Positions 22,021-32,500 of a DNA stretch of 64,000 bases are shown in pieces. Location: the NCBI GenBank assembly GCA_001632425.1, contig KV425612.1:30098-94097 (forward strand). The letters run 5' to 3'. Within the stretch, counting starts at the first letter, position 1. Each line of letters opens with the position of its first letter. Source of the stretch: Neolentinus lepideus HHB14362 ss-1 (Eukaryota > Basidiomycota > Agaricomycetes > Gloeophyllales > Gloeophyllaceae). Both the position numbers and the translations under genes were made by a program. The notes under the pieces are model-generated. The model was not told the DNA's origin. It saw only the letters and a list, made by a program, of their open reading frames with translations, and searched no databases.

Positions 22021-23810
22021 ATGCCAAACAACCAACGGCTGAACAAGGTCACGTCCGGTCGTCATGTTAAACGGGATGGCTTCGTCCACGTCGTGAAGCC
22101 GCGCGTGCCCCAGAATCCCGACGATGACGAGCAGACGCACCAGAAGACGATCGACCCCGTCGTGCCCCAACTGCCCCCGGCACCGACACCGACACCGAGC
22201 ACGAGTACCACCAGTTCCACATGTGAGTGCTGGAAAGTTTTCCGTTTTATCGCCGTTCTGTTGATCAAGATACGTACAGCGACGTCGACGTCTCCAACCC
22301 CCACAACCACATCGACCAGCAGTACCACTTCGAGCACCTCGAGTATCACTTCGACGAGCTCTACGTCTACGTCCACGTCTACGTCCACGTCGTCGAGTAC
22401 CTCATCGTCTTCTACCAGCACTAGCACCTCGAGTAGCACCAGCACCAGCACCAGCACCAGCACCACCAGCTCCACTCCGGTAGGTCATTCTCAACTCCAT
22501 GTGGGTCTACGTATAATTCCCTCTCAAGGCGCAGACGACGCAGTTGGTGACCAATACCTCGGCCGCTCTTCCCACTACCCAAAAGGCCGCGTCTACGGTT
22601 GTTTCATCCACCATACCCGCCATTGCGTCCGCATCTGCGACAGAAACGTCTAGTCCCGATGATTCTTCTGTTTCCGGTGCAATGATTGGTGGAATCGCTG
22701 GCGCCGTCGGAGGCCTGGCGCTCATCGCAGTCATCGTGCTGTACTTCCTCGTAAGCCCCTGTGTGCAGTTGTCACTTGTCACCATCCTGAATTTTTTCTC
22801 TCCAGAGAAAACGCAAATCAGACGAGTACGATGACAGCTCTGACTTCAACGCAGAGGCGTTCAAGCGCCAATCCGTTATGCTGCCCGATGAAGACCGTTC
22901 TTCCCGTCGTGGCCCTCGCCCACCGACCATGATCGAGCGACACATCGCCAACAATTCTCCGGCTCCGATGTCATTCGGCTATAACCAGTCTTTCCCTCCG
23001 ACTCCCGGCCAGTATGGCCAGGGTCCTTTCGGGAACCAATACCAAGTTTCCTTCAACCCTGGCGAGGTTGTCTCACCCCACACGCCTTCCCCTCCCCCTA
23101 TGGCACACAGCCCATACACGCCGAATACGTCTCAGCCATTCTTCGGTCAGTATGCGCAGTCCCCAATTGCCTCGCCCATGACCCCTGTCGGCTACAATAA
23201 CGTCAGCCAGCCTCCGCCTGTGCTTTCTAGGCAGCCGTCTGGCGGTCCGAGACAGCCCATGATACCCATGACTCCCGCTGGAGACGATCAGCACTACGTG
23301 AATCTCGATAGGAGCAGCGTGACGCCCTTCCAAGCGCAGCAGTACGAAGAGCTCTCCAGGCGCCTCGGACCGCAGACCGCTGATGACATGGCTGGAATCG
23401 CCGAGGAACCGGACACCATGCCCGCGCCCTTCTCTAAGGAGAAAGCTACGCCGCTCACTGACCCAGACCTGCACTCCCCCGGTACTCCCGCGCCACCTTA
23501 CAGCGACTACGACCCCTCAGGCCAGGACCTCCTCGTCCAGCCAGAGCCTGCACATACCAACCATTCGAGGGTCCCGTCCTCGCCACCCCTGCTCCCAGAG
23601 ATCGAGCTGCACAACAGACCCTTCTCGCCGATGAGCACCTCGTATGACTTCCCGACGTCCGCGAAGGCCAACTCGTTTGATATGCCCTCGCCCATTCCCG
23701 AGATGGGACCGAGCGCAGCCACTCGTCCTCCTCCCAGCGGGTTGAGGAACGTCGCGGCGAAGCGGCCGGATACGGTGTACGACACCGAGGATGCATATGA
23801 CGGCATCTAA
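22021..23810 (+). CDS. Ser/Thr-rich single-pass membrane protein (Mid2/Wsc-like), 542 aa
   Basis: Exons 22021-22222, 22280-22479, 22529-22750 and 22806-23810 (1629 nt). The N-terminal ~185 residues carry a dense Ser/Thr mucin-like tract likely to be O-mannosylated. One membrane span follows (AMIGGIAGAVGGLALIAVIV, about 185-208), then RKRK right at the next exon start, which places the long Pro-rich tail in the cytosol. The layout is that of wall-stress sensors or Mid2-like proteins, but no sensor domain (WSC, cysteine-rich) is visible. Oddly, no N-terminal signal peptide is seen: the start MPNNQRLNKVTSGRHVKRDG is polar, so membrane insertion may rely on the internal span, or the first exon lies upstream. 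A Kex2-like KR occurs at residues ~17-18. Confidence 0.8.
22280..22479 (+). repeat. Low-complexity Ser/Thr coding tract
   Basis: The exon is almost wholly Ser/Thr codons, with short ACCAGC/ACGTCT-type repeats; the opposite strand reads as a Val/Leu/Asp-rich shadow ORF. Confidence 0.8.
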
Positions 23811-24437
23811 TCGCGCATTCCCTTTGATGGGTCAGTCGCTGAAATTGAATGTAAATTCCCCAGATGCTTGGGTTGAGTGTGTATAAGCCGTCGAGCGGTC
23901 AGTTTGATCTCGTTCTTCCTGTTCATCCATCCATTATCTATGTGCTGCTGTATCGCTCGCTTTTGAGTCACTAGCTGTAGTTCATCTGTCGTTTAATTGC
24001 TAGGCAAACGAAACTGGTGTTCGCTGGGTGTCCTCTGTAGCTGTGCTCTTCTTCTTCGCTCCCTTGTCGATATTGTCGTTTTCCACCGAGCGTGTACGCT
24101 CTACGAGTATGCTTTTACTCGTATACTTGTTACATTGATAGTCGTCAAGACTCAATACCCCTTGTTTTCAACAATGGCTATATATTCCATCTAGATATCC
24201 ACCTCTGACTTGCATTTGGAACATCGGTGAGACCTCTTCGTGACAGTCAGCGCTGAGACTAATTAAGCAAGACTTTGTCATGTACTGGGTTCTAGGAGAA
24301 ATTTTCTGGTGCGGAATTTTAACATAAGCTCTCTATCTTGGCATTGTGATTATTTCTGATGTATACATGTAAGCTTCACAACTCTTGTGGTTATGCTGTG
24401 AGTAGGATAATGGGCCAGGAGCCTTTGAACTCATTTA
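23811..24437. other. Intergenic (3' region)
   Basis: AT-rich, T-rich 3' flank of the membrane-protein gene, facing a dead gene. Nothing else seen. Confidence 0.5.
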
Positions 24438-25530
24438 TCACGTGACGTCACACCTCTTGACGCGTTGTGGCTCGGGCATCCTTGCCCGCAGTATAGGTAG
24501 TAATTGCATGCATTTTCGTGCAATACCGCAGATAATATTATTTACATTATGAGATGGCAAGAGTATTTTTGGAGGGCCTCGTGAATTTAGAGCGCGTTCT
24601 TGGTTCCCTAAGCCGAGGCGTTGCGGGTCAGAATGACAGTACTCCTCGTCGTTCTTGGATTCGTATCTGGCCTTGACAAAACATCTAGTGTTATTGCCTA
24701 CAAAATAACGAAGACGACTTTTTCCGTCAATGGCGGGAAGATAGATGACTGCAACATCCTCGGAGGAAATGCGCCGGACCGCCACCATCTTACCAAACGA
24801 TTGCACGGTCTTTTGAGCGAAAGGATCATATGAAAAAGTTGCAGAGAATTACATCGGTGTCGCGGCGTTGGCGCTGTGACCGAAGTTTGTGGAAGTGACG
24901 CCTCCGTGGGGGATGATCCTCTTGACAAAAATGTTGTGCGAGGCCAACTCGTACGAAGGAAGCCTTCCGTCCAGCCTTCGAGAGCGAATTTGCTGGCGGA
25001 GTATACGGATATCATAGGGAGAGAGTAGAAACCGACCCCTGAGCATACCTCCCCCGCCATTCCCACGAAAGTGTGGTAGAAGGGCGCGGGTTACGTCCAT
25101 TACCCCTGTCACATCGAGACTGTCAGTCCTCGTTTATCGTATGTAGTCAGGAGACTCTTACTGAAGACGTCGACATTAAATTGCTCTGGATCTTCTCTCT
25201 CTCGCAGTTCAAAGATGCCATTCTGTCCGTATCCTGGATTGTTCAACAGGAGATCTATCTTCACGAACTTCTGTACGCCTACTTCGACAGCAGACGCAAT
25301 CGTTGCAGGATCACGAACATCGAGGCGGATGATCAGAGACATCTCGTATCGAGCAGGTTCAGCTCTGTTTCTTTCTCCGGGTTACGCATCGTGGCAACCA
25401 CATTCCATTCATTGCTGTAGAACAGCTTCGCGGTAGCTAGACCAATGCCGGAGCTGGCGCCGGTGATGAGAACGATCGGTGAATGCGACAAGACTGTGGG
25501 ATACGATGGTAGTACGTCTCGTTTACTACA
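24438..25530 (-). pseudogene. Dead short-chain dehydrogenase/reductase
   Basis: The minus strand gives a nearly full SDR in pieces: the cofactor motif VLITGASSGIGLATAKLF, then LDVRDPATIASAVEVGVQKF, the LLLNNPGYG (NNAG) block, VYSASKFALEGWTEGF with the catalytic YxxxK, SYELASHNIFVKRI and RLRYFVGNNTRCFVKARYES. Lesions: a frameshift near 25330 between NLLDTR and SLIIRL, a second near 24960 between TEGF and SYEL, loss of the NVSS catalytic-serine strand around 25030, an in-frame TAA after ANAATPM (~24850), and no start ATG. Spliced introns cannot explain these. Intact fungal relatives are NAD(P)-dependent oxidoreductases. The intact SDR at 45.4 kb is of a different subgroup, so this is not a fresh copy of it. 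Confidence 0.8.
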
Positions 25531-26134
25531 CACCTGATATATATTCACGTGAGCGAGTCAAGGGCTGGGCGGCACCAATGTTTGACCGATGCTGCTGTAC
25601 TAGTATACCGCTAATGGCATCACTCTGATTGGAAGCTCGGTCATAACTAAAGGATAACATGTAAGCCCGCCAATGAATAGCCCTCCTTTGAGTCTCAACC
25701 CACCACTGGCATCACGGCATATGCTCATGCTTGCTTCTGGTCGCATACATCTATCAGTGTGGAGAATAAGGCCCACATTCGAGTGATCGCTGAACATTGA
25801 CACTACCTGTAAAGAATAAGGCTATTCTACACGACTAGTATTGCTATCTGCTTACCGTATATGACTCACCTCAGTCGAGGTCTATCACTTGGTGAGCAGG
25901 TATCTCGGCATGTACCCCGTGTCCGTAGAATGAACGCGGAGAACTTCAAGAGTGAGTGCAGCGATTGATATGACGAATGCGCTCGGCTCCTGAACAGGAC
26001 ACAACTCGTAAAGGAACGCACGATACAGAATAGTTGAGCCATCTGATGCTTAAGCGTCTGGTTTCCATGATATAAATGTTACTCGATGTCGCAATTAATA
26101 TACAGCTAAAGTTTGTATGTCGTTCCTCACCCAT
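25531..26134. other. Intergenic
   Basis: Between the dead SDR and the 3' end of ARP2. No conserved exon on either strand. Confidence 0.5.
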
Positions 26135-27698
26135 TTAGCTGTCTCCCCGACCTAGCTTATCGAGGGCTCGTGCTCCCTGCTCATACCACTCATCTCTGGA
26201 TATCCAGAACTCTTGACGACTCTTCATGATATCGGCTAAAACCGCACCACCCAAGAACACCATGTGCTTCCGCCGAGGAGGATCTTCGATTCGAATTTTG
26301 AATTTCTGTAAAAAAAAACGATCGATCGTGAAGCTCATTCGCATGACCAAAGCATAATACACACGTTCAATCTCGAAGGGTCGCCATTTAATACGCGAGT
26401 CAAGTAGAGCTGCTTCATTTCTTTCTCGAGTCGACTTGGGAGGCCTGGGTACATACTTGATCCACCGGAGAGAACGATGTGCTTATAGAGTTCAGATCGA
26501 ATGTCTACGGCGGCGTTCTGGATCGTCTGGAAAAGCATCTCTGGAGAGGCCGGTGAGTAAATTGGCCCTTAGACTTTTGATTCCATGACATTCTTACCAG
26601 CTACACCTGGTTGCTCGACATCGACAAGATGCGGCTGGAACATGCATTCAGGTGCCTCGAATCTTTCCGACCCCACTTTGATAATCCGGCCATCAGGAAG
26701 CTGGCGCGAAACGAATGTGTCAGTTTCTCCTCCCCGTAACTATAGCTCGACATACAGTGTAGCTCTCAACCAAGACCGTTGTTTCTTCTGACAGCCGCGT
26801 ATCCATGTCCAAGTCGTAGCTTTACAAGTTGATTGAGGGCAACGATGCATACAACAGGCCGTTAGTCAAACATACCTGACGTAGCACAACTTCTCCTTAA
26901 TTTCTCGGACAGTCTCGAAATCCGCAGTTCGGTTGAAGGCATAGCCCCGCATGAGGAGCAGCTTGATCAGGTATCGAGTGACATCCCGACCAGCAATATC
27001 CAGGCGCCGCGTCAAGTGCGGTAGTGCGAAACCATCATAGACGGGAACAACATGGGTCACACCGTCACCCGAATCCACGACAACACCGGTTGTTAAGCCT
27101 GCGCTAACACCATGAACATCCTTCCGTCATCATCTCGCACCTAAACGACGACGACGAACCTTGCGCGTATAGAGTCAACACGGCCTGAATCGCAATGTAC
27201 ACCCCATCAAAACCGTACTCCTCAAACATGACCTGAGCCATTCTCTGCCGATTCACTTTGGGGTTCATAGGAGGCTCTGTGAGAAGCACTTTCATGCCCC
27301 TTGTGTCCACACGAAGCTTCTCGTAGAAAGTGTAGTTCCATAGCAGTCGCATGTCCTCCCAGTTCCGCACGATACCGTGCTCCATAGGCTGGGACATTTG
27401 GAGGTAGTTGCGGTTCTCCGCTGCCTCGTCGCCAATCATGACATCTTTGATGGCAGACGAGCCTACACGTTCCTCCGCTCGCAGAATAGGTCGACCAAGG
27501 ACAGATGGGAATACTGTAGGATGCTTCAGAGAGCGCACAACGATAATATTACTGAATGCGTCGTACCGTGCTCCGGGAAGTTAGACCCAGCATACCCTAC
27601 TTTCACGAACTAAGTTGGCGTCAGATAATATATTGGGAGCATCGCATGCGCCTTACACCCGTTCCATTGTCCACGACGAGCGGTACGCTGGGATCCAT
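26135..27698 (-). CDS. ARP2: Actin-related protein 2 (Arp2/3 complex)
   Basis: The Arp2 subunit nucleates branched actin at endocytic sites. The start is ATG 27698 ([14 protein letters not shown]). The first exons are 27698-27657, 27609-27567, 27513-27160 and 27098-26876; further short exons run to TAA at 26135. Family blocks in order: [108 protein letters not shown], and the Arp2-specific [20 protein letters not shown]. Conservation is very high, so identity is secure. It is divergent from pyridoxal kinase across a 216-bp promoter. Abp1, a known Arp2/3 partner, is encoded 21 kb away. Confidence 0.95.
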
Positions 27699-27914
27699 GG
27701 AGAAATCAGAAGAAACAAGCCGTTGCAGCACTAGTGGCGGTAATATTCAGACGCACCGTAACGGTACTTGCATATATTTGCTTCCAGTGGCGCAGGATGT
27801 GTAGTGGGTCTGCAAAGTAATTCTCACGATCACAATTTGGCAGGTATCTTGCTAGATACAACATGACTCACATTAGGAATATTAGGCTCCTAAGCTATCT
27901 CCTGCGTAGATATC
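27699..27914. promoter_or_regulatory. 216-bp shared divergent promoter, ARP2 / pyridoxal kinase
   Basis: The two start codons face away from each other with only 216 bp between, so 5' UTRs and both core promoters must share this space. No single recognised operator is visible. Confidence 0.6.
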
Positions 27915-29259
27915 ATGTCGAAGACGCCATGCCGAGTACTGAGTATCCAGTCGCACGTCGCATTCGGTTATGTTGGCGGGAAGGCTGCAGTGTTCCCATT
28001 GCAGTGTCTTGGATTTGACGTGGATGTATGTCTCCGGTTATCTAACCTCGATTTTGACTCGAAGCTAAATGATGGCGTGCTTGAATAGGTAGTGAATACC
28101 GTCAACTTCTCCAATCATACAGGCGAGTGCTTAGTGTTATTGCAAACCTTGTCCTAATATGCCTTCTGAATAGGCTATGGCCGCTTCGGCGGATCCAGAA
28201 CGACAGCGGAAGAACTCTCTGAGATATTCTGTGCCCTGGAAGAGAATGGCCTGCTTAGACCATCGCGGTTGTTAACTGGTATGTTCATACGGCTGTGGTT
28301 GGGATTGCTTGTCTGACAATATTGTAGGATACATTGCTGGAGCTCTTGCCCTGTCGACTGTGGCCAGTCTAGCAAGCAGATTGCGACAACGGGATCTCAC
28401 GTTAATCTACGTCTTAGATCGTAGGTCTCTCACTATATCACATTCGAGTTATTCTAACTCTAGCCCAGCGGTACTTGGGGACGCCGGCAAGCTCTATGTG
28501 TCCCCTGAATGCATTCCCATATATCAGTCTATGTTGCCTCTCGCCACAGTGATTACACCGAACTGGTTCGAAGTCGAGTAACTGCAAATTTCTGCTAGCG
28601 TTGTGCTCCACTCAAATGACATTTTTAGGACGCTTACGAAAATCGAGATGACTGATCTCGCATCGCTAAAGCGCGCACTAAGAGTTTTGCATGAAGAGTA
28701 TCGTGTGCCAAATGTTATCATCAGCTCGATGATCCTTAAACCCTGGCTCAAAGAGATACTCCCTGAGAACATTAGGCCTGTGCAATCTCTGGATGACCAG
28801 TCCGATCACCTGCTTTGCCTCTGCTCCGCATCTCACAACATTGACAACACTAGCGACCTCTCTGTTATTCATGCTCACGCCGTATCTTGCTTACCTGGGT
28901 ATTTCTCAGGGGTCGGCGATCTCTTCTCAGCAATGGTCCTTGCGCATCTTCAACCCACAGTTCATCCCTCTGTTCTGCAACAGCTCGGTGCGGACCAGAC
29001 ACCGCTATCGTACGCAGCTTCCATGGCTGTGACAAAGACGCATGCAGTACTTTCATTGACCCACGAATACGCTCAGAACTTATCCGAGGACGAGCGATTA
29101 CCTACGGATGACGAGAAGGACAAGCTTGACCCGGAGAGAAAGATCAGAAGGATGAGGGGACGAGAGCTGAGGCTTGTACAAGGACAGGACATCATTAGAA
29201 GTGTAGACTTGACGAACTGCCGACGGATGGAGAAATGGTCGAACTTCTGGAGCTCGTAG
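27915..29259 (+). CDS. Pyridoxal kinase, 360 aa
   Basis: Phosphorylates pyridoxal, pyridoxine and pyridoxamine in the vitamin B6 salvage pathway (PfkB/ribokinase fold). Exons 27915-28025, 28089-28122, 28174-28278, 28328-28420, 28469-28577 and 28629-29259 (1083 nt). Signatures: [63 protein letters not shown] and the [14 protein letters not shown] motif with the catalytic aspartate. The second intron begins with GC (ACAG|GCGAGT...TAG): only that choice gives HTGYGR, the family consensus. Compared with the yeast enzymes (~310 aa), the extra length is in the C-terminal half, including a polar tail after the kinase core. Confidence 0.93.
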
Positions 29260-29576
29260 AACGTAGCCTAGGCGGTTGCTACAGTGATCTTTGAATAGAG
29301 ATAGACGAATTGTAGACCTTCGCTGAATGGTTCTCACAAACGGCCTTGAAGTTGAATCAGACCAACGTATCCTTTCTTCCTCTCCTCTGAAGATGCATTA
29401 GGCCCGCCACCACACCTCTAAGATGCCCCGCAATATCCCAAATTGGAAGTCCTTTACTATATGACCCCACCCGTGACATAGACACGCCTACCGTGGTGCC
29501 GTAGGCGCTGTGTGCATATTGCTCCTTGCCTCAATTTTGTTCGATTACTGGTGTAAAGGACGGGGACGGTCGTAGA
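29260..29576. other. Intergenic promoter of the START protein
   Basis: 317 bp between same-strand genes; no other feature seen. Confidence 0.5.
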
Positions 29577-32500
29577 ATGTCGGACGGAACTCGGTAAGTG
29601 AATTCATCACCTTGACTATGTTATGCAAAGCTTATTTTGATGCTAGACTACGGCAGTCATGGTATAACGCGCTCTCTCAGTCCGAGGACTACTTCCGGAC
29701 TCTGCTGAAATCGTCTGCGTCTGCGGAATGGAAGCGTATTGTGACGACCCTCGATAGTTCTTCGCAGAGGGGCAAGGGGAAGGCACGCGCCTCTGCGGCA
29801 CCAGAACTGACGGACGTGATCGTGCATCGGAGGGCACCCAAATCAGGGGACGTCGTGTACAGAGCCGTCTTGGATGTATCGACTGGTGACGAGCCGGCGC
29901 TGCTAGATCCATGGAAGTCCGTGCTCATCACTCCGGAATTGAGGAAGGAGTGGGACCCTGCAGTCGAGGGTGCCCAGCTGCTTGAGATGTTGGACCCTAC
30001 CACGAGGGTGTCAAAGACGAACTTTACGATTGGGTGGCCTGCAAAGTGAGTTCTTCAGAAGTATCCGCGGGCATGCTATGACGACCTTTCAGCCCTCGGG
30101 ATGCGGTGACCATATCACGAACATTCAATGATGCCACGACTCTTATGGACATATCCACATCACTTCCCCGCTCCCTCGATGAACCCGCCTACTTAAGACC
30201 GTCACCGCCTTATGTGCGGTCGAATGTTAAATGTGAACTTCTAGAGGTGTCGTTCCATAGACTTTGCTGACTGCTTTGTTCGCAGTGTTCGCTTGGTGTA
30301 TCCAGCACCTACAACCCTCCACCCAGCCAGCCGCAACAGCAGAAAGCGCGCCAGCGCCGGGTCGGCTACGTATAACTTGCTTCTGGCAGCATGACTTCAA
30401 GGCAATGTGGAATTTCGGGTCAGCCTCCGCACTTTCGCAGCAACTCGCTGCAATGGTACTCGGTCTGTACAAGACAGTTCAGAACCGAGGGACCCATGTT
30501 CCCTTATTGCTGGGCTATGGGAATGGCGTGTCTCTGGAGCGCGTCAGATTCGACATCGACCGCGAGGCTCTGACCGTGGACTACTCAATCGTTCCAGAAG
30601 AAGAAGATCACGGCGCTCACTCAATAGACAACGCCCAGGGTCTCGACCTCCATTCGCTTAAGGAACATCGCCGACTCCTGCGCTCCATTGAGTGCACCCT
30701 ACCAGCGTCGCAGGGATGGGACGTTCAGCTTACTACGAAAGCATCGTCTGAGAAGGTCGAGCGGTTGCCATGGAATGCTCAGGCTATTTGGGATGGCCCC
30801 CGGAAGGCAGCCATAAGTCAGTCGCCAGAGAACGAAAAATTCCTCTTCCGGGTGAAACACGGTTCTCTACCGGACGACCACTCGGTGCTGAAAGTGCGAG
30901 TGGTCATCGAGATCTCTGGGCCTTCCCCTGGACTTCGGTTGAACGGCGTCCCCAAGTCAATAGACGAGATCGAAGAACGGGATCCGTCTTCTTACTTCAT
31001 GTCCCAGCAGATTCTGCAGGACGCGACTAGTACGGCTGATTTGAGCTTCCATACTGCATCGACTAGTAGCACGGCTGCCGGGAGTGTGTCATCAAGTTCG
31101 CGTACTACTACGCGGCCTCCTCTTAATCGCACACCGACGGAGCGGACAGCTGGGGCCGAGAAGGCTATTCTGTCTCAAGTCCGGCGAAAATATATATATT
31201 TCTCCTCCCTTCTGCAGGAGCCAGAGGCAAAGTGGAAGCGAAGTAAGTGTAGCTACAAGCTACTCCACAGTGCTGCCCTAACCTTGCTTTAGCTACGGAG
31301 GGACGTGGTGTGGAAGTCACTCAATTAGATTCCATAGATCCGACTCTGGTGGTCTATCGCGCTGAGGCTACTTTTGTGGGAGTTGGTCTATGGGATCTGT
31401 TTGGGGCGATTGTCACTCCTGGAGCCCGAGTCTATTGGGATAAGCAACATGAAGATGCCTTGCTCCTGGAAGACGTCAATGAGCTCAGTGAATTGTGGCA
31501 TGTTAAAACGAAGCCAGCATGGCCGGTCAAGTAGGTAGCAGTTCTTTCAGTTTACTCTGCATTCTCAAATTTCAGGTCACTAGCGGCCGAGATTCTGTCT
31601 TGTTGAGGACTGTGTACAAGGCACCTACTACGATCCATGTCTTTGCCTTCTCTGCCGACAACCTTCACCTCTTCCCAAACGTTCCGCCTGTTGATCCTAA
31701 TGTGATCCGCACGCAGGTCGACTTACAAGGCTGGTCCATTGAGGCCTTGTCACCGACGACAACTCTGGTGACATTGCTTGAACAATCGGATCCCAAGGGT
31801 TGGTCCAACAAAGGGTCCATTCCTCAGCAAATGATTACTGCCCTCACCGGTGTTGGTGAGTTTGCGATCAAGTGCGGAGGTCCACCCGCTGTGACACGCC
31901 TCGCTGGCGCCAAGGCTAACGAAATTCGGTACGACCATGAACGCGGCAACTTCCGTATTGAGTATGAGGTGTCCGAGAGTCGTAGGACGAGCAGCGAGTC
32001 GAACTCGGGTCCCAATGGCAACGCGCCTTCTACAAATGTACCGTTACCCGTTGTTGAATGCGAGATCAGGTGTGACATGGATACCTGGGCATCCTCTCTC
32101 GATATTGTTGTCGATCCACCACCACAATCTATATCGTGTCTTCGTCGCCACCGCCTCTCTACGAATGGAGGGGGTCTTTGGCTTACCATATTCCACGACG
32201 CCGTGTTTGCTAGTGAAGAACGAATTCTCGTCATCATCCGGAAGGGTCCTGGCAAGGACAAAGGCGTCGTTATGCTCAATGGGGCGAAGGCCAACGTGGA
32301 TATCGAGGAACTGCCGGAAAGTGAGGTTAAGTCCCTCCAGAAGCAGAAGCGTGTCAAGCCTGCACGTATTCCTTTGGACCAGCCGCCGGTTATGGGTGTC
32401 ATCCGAAGACGCAGAGCAGAATGGGAAGGTCACGTAGACGTCCCGTCCAGCCAGAATGGCGACAGCGGGGACGAGAATCAGGCTCCATCGCCGTCAAGCG

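Noticed and set aside
22062..22475. 137-aa Val/Leu-rich minus-strand ORF
   Set aside because: Complement of the Ser/Thr codon tract of the membrane-protein gene.
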